Shown: one piece after another, positions 35,348 to 45,000 of the stretch
Layout: each line of letters starts with the position of its first letter
How positions within the stretch are numbered: the first letter of the stretch is position 1
Source: Candidatus Omnitrophota bacterium
GTDB taxonomy: Bacteria > Omnitrophota > Gorgyraeia > 1-14-0-20-64-10
Assembly (NCBI GenBank): GCA_023818695.1
Contig: JAMWCF010000004.1
Span: 1 to 50,271 of the forward strand
Reading direction: 5' to 3'
Length of the DNA stretch: 50,271 nucleotides
Translations under genes and position numbers: made by a program
Notes under the pieces: generated by a model
Told to the model about the DNA's origin: nothing
Seen by the model: the letters and a program-made list of their open reading frames with translations, nothing else
Database searches by the model: none

Positions 35348-36214
35348 TCACTCTCTTTTGACCAGAAGATCGCGGTGAATCAGAAAGACGGCCTCGGTTT
35401 TCGTGCCGTTGAGGATTTTCCTGGCTTCCCCCAGCGGCATATACCGGGTCGATAAGCTGTTAAGCTCCAGAATCCGATCCAGCAGGCGCAGCCCCGATGC
35501 GGCGGCCGGTCCGTCAGGCTTGATCTGTTTGACCGTCAATCCCTGCGGCTCCATGTCGAGAGTGATCCCCGGCCATCCCCACAGCGATTTCCGGGGAAAG
35601 ACAACCCGGCGCTGGATGGTGATCTGCACGGAGGTGGCGGCAGGCCCCAGAAGTATTCCGGCAACCTGCTCCGCCCCCATGAAAGCCAGGGAGTACCCCC
35701 AGGAGCTGACGATGAAATCCCCCGGCTCGATGCCGGAGCGGTCCGCCAGCGAATCTTTCCTGACCCCTTTGACCTCCGGCAGGTTCTTGTTGATCTCCAG
35801 CGTCAACCCCCACTGTTGAAGCAGTGCCTCTGTGGGATCGCCGACCGGCTGCATCAGCTCCGCCTTGTTCTTCATGTCGGCCAAGCGGTTGAGGGCGTCT
35901 TGCGCCTCCCTGAATTCAGGCTTGATCTGCAAAGCGCGCCGGTAAAACATCCTGGCGAGACCAAAGTTCCCTTCCTCCAACGCCTGGTTGCCCATGAAGA
36001 GGTAGTTGCGCTCCGGATCATCGTAGAAGATCTCCTGCATATCGCGCTTTAAGATCGTCCATTCCCCCGCCTCGGTGCTGACAATCACCCGGTCATGGTG
36101 TTCCTCCACAACAAGGCCCTTGAGGGACTCCCCCGACTTGTAGTAGACCACATCCGCGTAAGCCGCCGGCGCCAGGCAGAAGGCGAGAGACAGGGAAAGA
36201 ATCAGTCTTTGCAC
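35348..36214 (-). CDS. Exported protein with TPR-like and PDZ domains
   Basis: Signal MQRLILSLSLAFCLAPAAYA; NQALEEGNFGLARMFYRRALQIKPEFREAQ TPR; PDZ-like VRKDSLADRSGIEPGDFIVSSWGYSLAFM and IKPDGPAAASGLRLLDRILELNSL. Confidence 0.85.
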   Translation of the reverse strand: MQRLILSLSLAFCLAPAAYADVVYYKSGESLKGLVVEEHHDRVIVSTEAGEWTILKRDMQEIFYDDPERNYLFMGNQALEEGNFGLARMFYRRALQIKPEFREAQDALNRLADMKNKAELMQPVGDPTEALLQQWGLTLEINKNLPEVKGVRKDSLADRSGIEPGDFIVSSWGYSLAFMGAEQVAGILLGPAATSVQITIQRRVVFPRKSLWGWPGITLDMEPQGLTVKQIKPDGPAAASGLRLLDRILELNSLSTRYMPLGEARKILNGTKTEAVFLIHRDLLVKRE

Positions 36215-37161
36215 AGTTTCCTGTAGCTTTCGTAGTGATGAATGGCGAATCCCCCGAAACTTTTCTTCGAACCCAAAGCGGTTCGGACCTTGACGAGCTC
36301 CCGCATGAAATCGGAGCAGGTCTGCCCGCCGAAAGTGACGTACGCCGGGAAAAGACCGTCCTGGGTTTCCTGTCCGACCATCACGGTCTTTCCGATCTGC
36401 TCCGCGTAATCAATCTCTTTTTGGACCAGGAAAATCGTCCCGTCCGGCCCTTCCGCGAAATTCCGGTAAGCCAGGACCGTCACGGAATCGGCCGTGTCGA
36501 TCACATGATAGGAAGCCGGCTTGATCTGCCCCCGCCACAGGATCCGGTAATTGGAGTCGTCGTCGAACCAGAAGGGGATGTCGACGCCGAAGTGAAGGGG
36601 GGCGGAATCCGCCTGAAGCGCGTCGGCGATCCTGGCGTGGAGATCGAGAAACCCGCCTAGCAGTTCGGCGGGACGCTCGTTCCAGGATTTGGAGAGCAGG
36701 TAGACCTCGATGTCCGTGTGGATCCCGTCGAACCGCTCGGAGGGGCTGGCGGCGGCGTTGAGCTGCCGGATCGATTCCACCCATTGCATGGGAACTGCGT
36801 GGTAGCGGGTCATTCCCCACCGGGGATCCCCCGCCAGGGCGTGCACCCTCAAGCCGGCCGAGTGGGCCTGCCGGTTGAAATCCCGGTAGACCTTGTCCAT
36901 CGGGGCTTTCAGGTTGTAGGCGGACACATAAAGGATGTCAATCCCGTGCCGGCGGCAGAACTCGAGCAGTCTGCTGCGCGAATCCGGCTTAACCAGAAGA
37001 CCGGCGTCCCAGACCCACATCGCCCGAGACTCATACGCCCTCGACAGAACCGCTTCCGCCGCCGTGGGGGCTGCGGTAAAGAAACAAGACACTACCCCCA
37101 TCGCTGCGAGGAGCCTTTGTGCGGACACTCCGGCGGACCTGTTACTCCAGGGCGATTTCAT
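36202..37161 (-). CDS. Exported putative TIM-barrel (glycosidase-like) protein
   Basis: Start inferred at 37161; ESRAMWVWDAGLLVKPDSRSRLLEFCRRHGIDILYVSAYN...RFDGIHTDIEVYLL...VTVLAYRNFAEGPDG...IGKTVMVGQETQ...FGGFAIHHYESYRKL parallels the mid-region of the 777-aa protein. Confidence 0.8.
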   Translation of the reverse strand: MKSPWSNRSAGVSAQRLLAAMGVVSCFFTAAPTAAEAVLSRAYESRAMWVWDAGLLVKPDSRSRLLEFCRRHGIDILYVSAYNLKAPMDKVYRDFNRQAHSAGLRVHALAGDPRWGMTRYHAVPMQWVESIRQLNAAASPSERFDGIHTDIEVYLLSKSWNERPAELLGGFLDLHARIADALQADSAPLHFGVDIPFWFDDDSNYRILWRGQIKPASYHVIDTADSVTVLAYRNFAEGPDGTIFLVQKEIDYAEQIGKTVMVGQETQDGLFPAYVTFGGQTCSDFMRELVKVRTALGSKKSFGGFAIHHYESYRKLCKD

Positions 37162-37813
37162 CCAGATAGATTGTTCCCGCGTGTCCCGCGTCTGAAAAGA
37201 GGTCTCCCTCAAAAACAATGGAAATCGACGCCAGCTGCGAATGGTCAATGAAATACTCATCCAAGGGGATCGTGGCCTTCTGCCACTGCTTCGTCAATTT
37301 GCCGGCGGGCAGGTACTTGCCGATCTCCTCCGACTTGACCGAATCCCCCACCCGGTCCCAATGCCTGTCGGAGAGCCCCACCACGAAGTTTTCATCCCCA
37401 TTCTCCCCCCGCACCCAGAAGGTGATCGCCTTGAAATCGGAGCCATCCAGATACTGCTCCTCGATCGGCGCCGGGTTGGGGTTATCCTCCGTCGGGGCGA
37501 CCAAAGCGCCCGGCGACTTCAGCAGGGTGTAATAACCGCACCAGCCGCCGGAGTCGTATGGCCCTCCCTGGTTCTGCTTTTCATATCGAAGCATCAGAAC
37601 ATGCGTGCTCTTTCCCTCAATGTTTTCCTCCCGGCGACCGACCATCGCCTTGGAGGGCGCTTTGATGAAAACGTTGCACCGGTTGTCCAGCTTGTTTTTG
37701 ACCTCGGAACCCTCAAAATCATCCACCACCAGGGTGGCGGCGGCGGTGTCCGCGGCGAATCCGGCGATCAGCACGCCGCTCAACAGAACGACGATTATCC
37801 TCATCTTTTTCAT
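37142..37813 (-). CDS. Secreted CIA30-like/CBM-like jelly-roll protein (paralog 1)
   Basis: Start 37813 after AAGGAGTG; signal MKKMRIIVVLLSGVLIAGFAADTAAA; DDFEG...GGPYDSGGWCGYYTLL...ITFWVRGENGDENFVVGLSDRHWDRVGDSVKSEEIGKYLPAGKLTKQWQKATIPL. Confidence 0.88.
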   Translation of the reverse strand: MKKMRIIVVLLSGVLIAGFAADTAAATLVVDDFEGSEVKNKLDNRCNVFIKAPSKAMVGRREENIEGKSTHVLMLRYEKQNQGGPYDSGGWCGYYTLLKSPGALVAPTEDNPNPAPIEEQYLDGSDFKAITFWVRGENGDENFVVGLSDRHWDRVGDSVKSEEIGKYLPAGKLTKQWQKATIPLDEYFIDHSQLASISIVFEGDLFSDAGHAGTIYLDEIALE

Positions 37814-37826
37814 CGCATTCCACTCC

Positions 37827-38453
37827 TTACTCAAACTGCAAATCGTCCACGTAGACCGTTCCCCGACCCGCGCCGCCTGGCAGAACGGACCCCTCAAAAC
37901 AGACCGCCAGCGATGCGAGCTCCTTCAGATCGACCAGAAAAACGCTCAACGGGATGGTGGCCTTCTGCCACTCCGTGGTGAGTTTTCCCGCCGGCAGATA
38001 ACTGCCGATCGCCTCCGATTTCACCGAATCGCCAACTTCATCCCAATGGCGGTCCGAGACGCCGATCACGAAATTCTCGCTGCCGGTCTCCCCTTTCACC
38101 CAGAATGTGATGACCTGGTAGGGGGTGGCGTCGAAATACTTCGAGCTGGTCTTCAGCAGGGTGTAATAACCGCACCAGCCGCCGGAGTCGTACGGCCCTC
38201 CCTTGGCTTTCTTGTCGTATTTGATCATCAGGGAGCCGCTGCCGGAATAGGCCTGCTCCTTGACCCGCAGCGCCAGGGCCCGGGAGGGCTCCTGAACGTA
38301 GGTGTTGGATCGGCCGCCAATCTTGTTGCCTGAAGTCTCAAAATCATCGATCAGCAGCGCCGCAAAAGCCGGAACAGCCGACATGGTCATGAAAAAGACA
38401 GTGAGAACAGCCACCCATTCTTTCTTATCCGCTTTCATCCTCATTCTCCCCAT
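37827..38453 (-). CDS. Secreted CIA30-like/CBM-like jelly-roll protein (paralog 2)
   Basis: Signal EWVAVLTVFFMTMSAVPAFAA; DDFETSGNKIGG...GGPYDSGGWCGYYTLL...ITFWVKGETGSENFVIGVSDRHWDEVGDSVKSEAIGSYLPAGKLTTEWQKATIPL. Confidence 0.88.
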   Translation of the reverse strand: MGRMRMKADKKEWVAVLTVFFMTMSAVPAFAALLIDDFETSGNKIGGRSNTYVQEPSRALALRVKEQAYSGSGSLMIKYDKKAKGGPYDSGGWCGYYTLLKTSSKYFDATPYQVITFWVKGETGSENFVIGVSDRHWDEVGDSVKSEAIGSYLPAGKLTTEWQKATIPLSVFLVDLKELASLAVCFEGSVLPGGAGRGTVYVDDLQFE

Positions 38454-39664
38454 TCGTTCAGCAGGTCTTCCTGCGACTTTCGGTTCAACCGAAGGTTGTC
38501 GATAAAAACGGCACCTCTACCGGGCTTCGGGAAATTAATCACGAAGGAGCCCATCTGCGTCCAATCTAGCTTACCAAAATCGGACAGCGGTATCACTACT
38601 TCTTGCCACTGGGTTGTCACCCCCTGAGGAAGGTATCTGTCCACCATGCCGGCCTTGACGGAATCGCCGATCGTCAGCCAGGATTTATCCGCCATCCCGA
38701 TCTCAAAGGTTTCCCCTCCCTTCTCCCCCCGGACCCAGAAGGAGACGTTCTTGTAGGGGGTCAAATCGTAATAGGCGCCGTCGATCTGGTTGAGGAGGGT
38801 GTAATAGCCGCACCAGCCGGTGGTCTGCTTGTCGAAATCCAGCCGCAGGCTCCGACCGTGCTCCCCCATGCGGGGGTCCTCCACGCGGCTGAACTCGCAG
38901 ACCGACGGCAGCCGCTTGTAGGCGTTGGCCTTGCGCCCCAGCAGGTTTACGTCGGTGTGGTCGAAATTGTCCAGCAGCAGATACCCCTTCTCCTGAATCT
39001 CCCCTTCCCGGTCCACCAGAAGCTCCTTGTGGAACTCGATATCGCTGATCCAGAGGGTCCCCTCCCCCTCCTCGTTGAAATTCAGGACGATGGTGTAGAC
39101 TCTCTTCAGGTCGGCGCCGAAAAAATCCTCGAGGGGAACGATCACCTGCCGCCACTCGGTGGTGATCCCATCGGGCAGGTAGCGGTAGATGGAGCCGGCG
39201 ATGACGGCGTCCTCCCTTTTATTCGAGACGGTGTCGTTCATCCCCAGTTCAAAGGTCTCCCCTCCCTTCTTGCCCCTAACCCAGAAGGTCATCGTCAGGT
39301 ATTCCGAAAGATCGCCGAGGATCACGATGTAGCCGCCGACGAAAGCCGGGTAAGGGGTTTTCAGGTACCGGAAATACATCGCCTCTTCGGAATCCTTCGT
39401 CCTGCGGTTCTTGGCGTCGCGGAAGACGCCGTATTTGCAGGGGCGCATGGCGTATCCACCGATCCGGCCCCGCTGAGCGAACTGCAGCTCTCCCCAGAAC
39501 AACTGGGTTCCCTGCGGCAGCGCCGGAATGTCGTCGAGCGGAACCGGAGACGCCTGGGAACCGGCCTGCTGCGCCTGCGCAGCGCCGTCGGCGGCCCAGA
39601 CAAGCGGCAAGGGGCCAGCGGCCGGTGAAAAAAGTAGCACAAAAAGAACAACGCTCCTTTTCAT
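38441..39664 (-). CDS. Secreted protein with two tandem CIA30-like/CBM-like modules
   Basis: Start 39664 (MKRSVVLFVLLFSPAAGPLPLVWA; ATGA overlap); module A LTMTFWVRGKKGGETFELGMNDTVSNKREDAVIAGSIYRYLPDGITTEWRQVIVPL, module B TTGWCGYYTLLNQIDG...VSFWVRGEKGGETFEIGMADKSWLTIGDSVKAGMVDRYLPQGVTTQWQEVVIPL. Confidence 0.87.
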   Translation of the reverse strand: MKRSVVLFVLLFSPAAGPLPLVWAADGAAQAQQAGSQASPVPLDDIPALPQGTQLFWGELQFAQRGRIGGYAMRPCKYGVFRDAKNRRTKDSEEAMYFRYLKTPYPAFVGGYIVILGDLSEYLTMTFWVRGKKGGETFELGMNDTVSNKREDAVIAGSIYRYLPDGITTEWRQVIVPLEDFFGADLKRVYTIVLNFNEEGEGTLWISDIEFHKELLVDREGEIQEKGYLLLDNFDHTDVNLLGRKANAYKRLPSVCEFSRVEDPRMGEHGRSLRLDFDKQTTGWCGYYTLLNQIDGAYYDLTPYKNVSFWVRGEKGGETFEIGMADKSWLTIGDSVKAGMVDRYLPQGVTTQWQEVVIPLSDFGKLDWTQMGSFVINFPKPGRGAVFIDNLRLNRKSQEDLLNEWGE

Positions 39665-41994
39665 TCCTTCAACTCCAGTATATTGAAGCTCGTGGGATCG
39701 CCCCACTGCCGTTCCGGAGAAGTCGACATCAGGCATTTCTGCGGCTGGCGGGTCTCATCCGTGTCGGAGCCGTCGAACATCATCCCCAACCGGAAACCGG
39801 CTTGAAGCTTCCTGGCGTTCAAAACCCCCATCTGCAGGGCGTACTGTTCCTTGGAAATCCCGCCGGGAAGCTTCTCCCCTTCTTCCGGCTTGACTCCGAC
39901 CTTCTTGACGACGCCTTGGAACAGGACGGAGGCCGGAATCCGGATTTCCATCGCGTAGCCGCGCTCCATTGTCCGGGCGGCGATCTGGATCTGCTTCAGG
40001 ACGGCGGCTTCGATGGAGGGGACCCACACGTGCGCCTCCGGCTTCAAGGAGCCGAAATTGCCGGGGCTGAAGCCGAACTGGAAATCATCGGAGGAATTCA
40101 CCGCCTCCTTGAAATCGCCGTAGAGGTCGGCGTCGAACCAGACCTCGAGATGATCCCCCTCCCACATGTCGCCGCCGGTCTTCTCCTGAACAATCGTGTT
40201 GTCCTGCACCTCCACCGCCATCAGAATCGCATCCGGCTCCCAGCGAAGCCCCAGCTTAAAGCTGATGTCATGCGGCCCGCTCCAAGCCCCCACCCCGTAC
40301 ACCACCTGGTTCTTCTTATTGAGAAGAATCCAGTTGGTCCCCTCCCAGTCGGCGAGGTCCCCGTCTATGGCGACCGGTTTCTCGGACCGGGCCACGTCGA
40401 GCTTCGGGATCTTCTCGGAACGCTCCCGCACCGGAACATTGCGTCCCTTCTGCAGAAGCCGGTAGCTCTCGTAGCAGTGGATGGCCAACCCCCCGAAGCC
40501 GGGCGCCTCCATGAAGGTCTCCGCCACTTTGATCAGCTCCCTCTCCATGTCGGCCCATCCCTCTTCATGGAAGGTGTTCCGGCGCTTGCCCTGGTTCATC
40601 TGGACTAGATCCTGGGTCTCCACGCCGATCACCATCTTCTTTCCGGTCCGGTTGGCCATGTCGATGTGGAAACGGGCGTTTTCGATGATATCGGTGGCGG
40701 TGTCGTAATAATCCATCAGGGCGGCATAATCGACATTTTTCAGAATCCCCTCCTCCAGCTCCGGGCTGCTCTTGTAGAAGACCGGAATGGCGGCTCCCAT
40801 TTCGAAATGGTGGTCCCCCTGCTTCTTGTCGATCAACTCCCGAAGGGCCGCCAGCAGTTCCAGGAAGTCGGCGGTCAGCTGCTCCCGGTCGCCGGTTTCC
40901 CATTCGGAGGTGAGGTACGGTTCGATGTCCAAAGAAACGCCGTCGATCTTCTCTTCAGCGGGACGTTTTGTGTTGTAGTTCAGGTAGCCCCCCACCCAGT
41001 CGAGAACCTGCTGGTGGTTGGCCTTCAAAGCCCAGAGGGGATTGCCCTGCAGAGCCTCGACCTTGACCCCCGCGGCATGCGCATCTTTCAGGAATTCGGC
41101 CAGCGACTGCTGGTAGCTCTCCGGGGTCCGGTCGATCGGCTCCTCCCCGAGGTAGATGTAAATTACGTCGATCGCCGTCGCCTTGCAGAAACCGAGCAGC
41201 TCCTGGCGGACATCCATCCGGGCCAGCGGATCGGTCTTCCAAACCCACATGTACCGCGGGAAGCGGGGATCCTTGACGGCCTTGGGCTTGTTCTCCTCCT
41301 GCATCCGCTCGACATCCTCATCGTAGGTGAACATGATGTCGTCGATCTGGATGGCCCCCTGCCCCTCGTAGCGGAACCAGAGAACCAACGACCCCATGCG
41401 GGACATGTTCATTTCGGTCCGTAGCCCGATCAAAGGAACCTTGACCTGCTGCCAATCGGTGGTGACCCCTTCGTCCAGAAAGGACATGATGGAACCGACG
41501 TAGACGGAATCGATCTCCAGATCCTGCATCGTTTCATCCGCCATCCCGATGTCGAACCGCTCCCCCCCCTGCTCCCCCCTCACCCAGAAGGTCAGGGCGT
41601 TGTGCTTCGTCACATCGATGCCGTTCAAGAGGGTGTACCAGCCGCACCAACCGCCGGTCTTGGAGAATTCCAGACGAAGGACCCGCCCCTCCTTGCCGGG
41701 ACGGGTGTCCGGAACTTTGGTGATGACAGTATAGGAAGGCCTGCGCGCCCAGGTTCCCTGGAAAGCGTCCAAACGGTTGTTCCGTTCGGCGAAAAGCCCT
41801 TGGGTTGCCCCGGTTTCAAAATCATCCACAAGGATCGATTCCGGCCGCTTAGGGGTGGAGGCCGCGGCATCCGGGGGGGATTGTTGAGCCGCTGCCGGAA
41901 GACAGAGTCCAACCATCGCGGCGGCCAACAGGAGTGCAAACAGGAGAAACGCCCTTCTGTGGGGTGACATCAGATGCAATTCTCTACCTAACAT
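39661..41994 (-). CDS. Exported three-part protein: CIA30-like module, TIM-barrel-like domain, C-terminal CBM9-like domain
   Basis: Signal (MSPHRRAFLLFALLLAAAMVGLCLPAAAQ), DDFETGATQG...GGWCGWYTLLNG...LTFWVRGEQGGERFDIGMADE; YMWVWKTDPLARMDVRQELLGFC...DGVSLDIEPYL...GLAIHCYESYRLL; PVAIDGDLADWEG...LGLRWEPDAILMAVEVQDN...GDHLEVWFDADL. Confidence 0.85.
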   Translation of the reverse strand: MLGRELHLMSPHRRAFLLFALLLAAAMVGLCLPAAAQQSPPDAAASTPKRPESILVDDFETGATQGLFAERNNRLDAFQGTWARRPSYTVITKVPDTRPGKEGRVLRLEFSKTGGWCGWYTLLNGIDVTKHNALTFWVRGEQGGERFDIGMADETMQDLEIDSVYVGSIMSFLDEGVTTDWQQVKVPLIGLRTEMNMSRMGSLVLWFRYEGQGAIQIDDIMFTYDEDVERMQEENKPKAVKDPRFPRYMWVWKTDPLARMDVRQELLGFCKATAIDVIYIYLGEEPIDRTPESYQQSLAEFLKDAHAAGVKVEALQGNPLWALKANHQQVLDWVGGYLNYNTKRPAEEKIDGVSLDIEPYLTSEWETGDREQLTADFLELLAALRELIDKKQGDHHFEMGAAIPVFYKSSPELEEGILKNVDYAALMDYYDTATDIIENARFHIDMANRTGKKMVIGVETQDLVQMNQGKRRNTFHEEGWADMERELIKVAETFMEAPGFGGLAIHCYESYRLLQKGRNVPVRERSEKIPKLDVARSEKPVAIDGDLADWEGTNWILLNKKNQVVYGVGAWSGPHDISFKLGLRWEPDAILMAVEVQDNTIVQEKTGGDMWEGDHLEVWFDADLYGDFKEAVNSSDDFQFGFSPGNFGSLKPEAHVWVPSIEAAVLKQIQIAARTMERGYAMEIRIPASVLFQGVVKKVGVKPEEGEKLPGGISKEQYALQMGVLNARKLQAGFRLGMMFDGSDTDETRQPQKCLMSTSPERQWGDPTSFNILELKE

Positions 41995-42028
41995 TATACC
42001 AGATAAGGAGATGGGTTGGAAGGTGGGA

Positions 42029-45000
42029 TTACGCCATGACGGCCAGCGCCTGCTCGACCTCCAGCAGCTCCGATTCCGGGATCACCGACGGCTCCACGCC
42101 GGCCAAGTTGGCAACCAACTGCCTCAAGATGGAACGGAAACTCTGCCCTTCCAGAGGACGGCGTTCCAGAAGGGTGAAACGGAGGAATTCGGCTTTTTGC
42201 TTGAACAGGTTCAGCGTCGTGTCCGATTCGGCGCCGTATTCCTGAATGGTAACCGAGAAACCGCGGCTCATCCAGCCGATCAGAAGATCCTCCATCGTCT
42301 TCTTCTCTTCCGGCACGATCACGATCTGGGCGCTGCCGATGGTCATCGGGCGGCCGATCAGCCGGGCCAGCGTCGGATCGGCTTGCGCAATCTGCGGGGT
42401 CACCGCCACGATCCGAAGCTCCTGCACGACCGCCTCCGGTTCCACCAGCGGGATCCCCCACTTCTCGGAGAAACGGCGGATCACCCCGCCGGCCCACTCG
42501 GTCGACGCCTCCAGGCCGGCGGTGGGGGCCGGCGGCTGGGGGACCTGGATCGGATGGGAGCGGAGGGAAACGGCCGCCTCCCCCGTCGCTTCGCTGACAA
42601 TCACCAAGACCTCCTGCTGTTTGGGGATGAAAGCAGCGCCTCTCTGCTCGTAAATCTCTGGAAGCCGGGGACCTTGCTGATCCCTCTTGCCGCCGAAAAT
42701 CCGTTCCCCCTTTTCGCCGTAGGTCACCTGGCCGCCCCGGTAAAAATCGCCGTAAATCGGTCTGCCCCTCGCATCCTTTCCAATCGGCTGCAATGTGATG
42801 GGCGCTTCCCTGCCGTCCGGCCCTTTTCTGTTGTATTCATCCAGGGTCACCTGCTGGGTGATCAGACCAACCGGCAGGCCGTCCTCGAAAGTCTGGAAAC
42901 CAACCAACCCGTGCGTGGGGACCAGGACCCTGGCGGCATTCTCCGGATCCCGGTTGATGACGATCCCCAGACGAATCGCCCTCTGATCGACGAACAGACC
43001 GCTGGGGGCCAGCCGGAACGGGCCAGTGACCAGCTCCCCGACCGGTCCGGTCATGTAAACGTTGAAGGTCTGCCTCCCTTTCAGATGCAGAAGACGGCCT
43101 GAAATCTGGACAACCCGTTCGACCGGCCGGATCACCCCATCCTTCTTGACAAAGACCATGCTCCTGCCCCACCGGTCTCCTCCCTCAAAGACCGGATCGA
43201 CCAGCCAGATTTGGTTCGTCTTCGCGCCGTCGATCGAAACAGGGGCCACCTCTCCTGGCTTCCCATGGATCCGGACGACCCCGCCGGCCCCGAAACCGCC
43301 GGCGCCGGCCGCCGGATCGACCCCCAGTAAAGGATCCAGAACAGAGGCGGTGGCTGGGGTCGGAATCGGAAGACTGGAGAGGGTCGGGATCGGTTCCCCG
43401 CGGCTGTCCCTGTCTTTCAGGTCCGCGAGCAGGAGCCGGAGTCGCGTCTTCTTCGTTTCAAGCTGGCGGATATGCAGATCCATCCCCTCCCGGACCGCCG
43501 GGATTATCTCCACGCCGGGACCGGTTTCCCCTGGCCGTCGGAAAGGAACCGGATGGGGACCCCGGGTCAGATCTCCCTGATGAAAATCGACCAGCGCAAT
43601 CTGCGCCTCCGTCTCCCGGATGGCCGCGGCGTTGGCGACCGCCCACGCCGCCTTCAGTTTGTCGGCATCCTTGCCGGCATCCAGCACGGCGATCTGGGCC
43701 TTCTTATAATCGATCTGGGCCCGCCAGACCTTTTCCACCAAGCGGAACCCATCCTGGGAGTGGACCAGCACCTCTCCTTTCATCGGCTGCTGGGTCAACT
43801 CCATCCGTCCCTGCCTGATCTGCAATTGCAATTGGTCAATCTGAGACTGCAACCGGGCCTTCTCCTGGGCGAAAAACTGCTCGGAGGCGGTCACCACTTT
43901 CGCCGCATCCGGCGGCGGATCGGCCACACCGGGCGACACCGACGGGGTGAGTCCCTCCCATCCAAGTATGGTCGCGCTGAACTCCGCGCGCAGGATCCCG
44001 CCGACCACGTAGGTCACCGCCAACTGCTCGTAATGGTCCCTGGCGGAATGGGCCCCCTGAATTAGCTGGAGGTAAACAGCGGCTTGGTACTCGGTCCCTT
44101 CCATCGATTTCCGGACCCGATCCAGGTGGTACTGCAGGCCTCGACGCGCTTCCTGAAGCCGGCCGATCTGGTACTGGAGCCCGGCTCTCGCATCGGACAG
44201 GCGCCCAGTGAAGAAAGGGACTCCCCCCATCGCTTCTATTCTTTCCTTCTGGCTGGCCGGAGGCCGGCCCGGCCCGCCGCGGCTCAAAACCTCCTTCAGA
44301 TAAGCGTTGGCCTGGTCAAGCCGGCTCTGCGCCTTGCTCACTTCCAGAAGAGCCAAGTCGATAGCTAATTCGATCTGCTGGATCTCCCCCAGCGCTTTCT
44401 GTACGGCAATTTTGGAGTCACGCAGTTCGCTCTCCGCCAGGCTGATGCGGATCGGCTGGGACACCAGCGCCTTGTAGGCCAGGTTGATATTGACAAAACC
44501 CTGGTGCACCTCCAGAAGCCCCAGCACCCTCGCCCGGACCGGGTCGCTGATCTGCAGGGGATCGTCACCGGTCCCGGTGCCAGAAGCCGGCAGGGGAAGC
44601 CCAAGCGAATCCAGGAGTTTCAGGTTGGCCAGCCCTCCTTGCCGGCGGGAGAGTTCCAACTGATCGGCCTGAACCTCCAACTGGTAGAGGCGGGCCTCAG
44701 TCGCCGTCAACGGCCTGGGAGGCGGGATCTTCAGCTTGGCCCGCATCTGGTCAACCCGGACCTGCGCGACCCGGATGGTGGCCGTGTTGACCGCCTTCTG
44801 GGCGGCGGCCGCGGCTGCCGGATTGGCCGGACCCACAGCGGCCTGCGCCTGCCTGGCTTTCGCTTCGTCGATCAGCGCCTGCACCACCGGGATCTGTCCG
44901 GAGAGAACCAGCGACATCTGACCCAGTTGCTGCCGCTCCTTTCTGGCCTGCAGGATCTCTTCGGAGGCCTGCCTCATATCCCGCAGCGCCAGCTGCTGCT

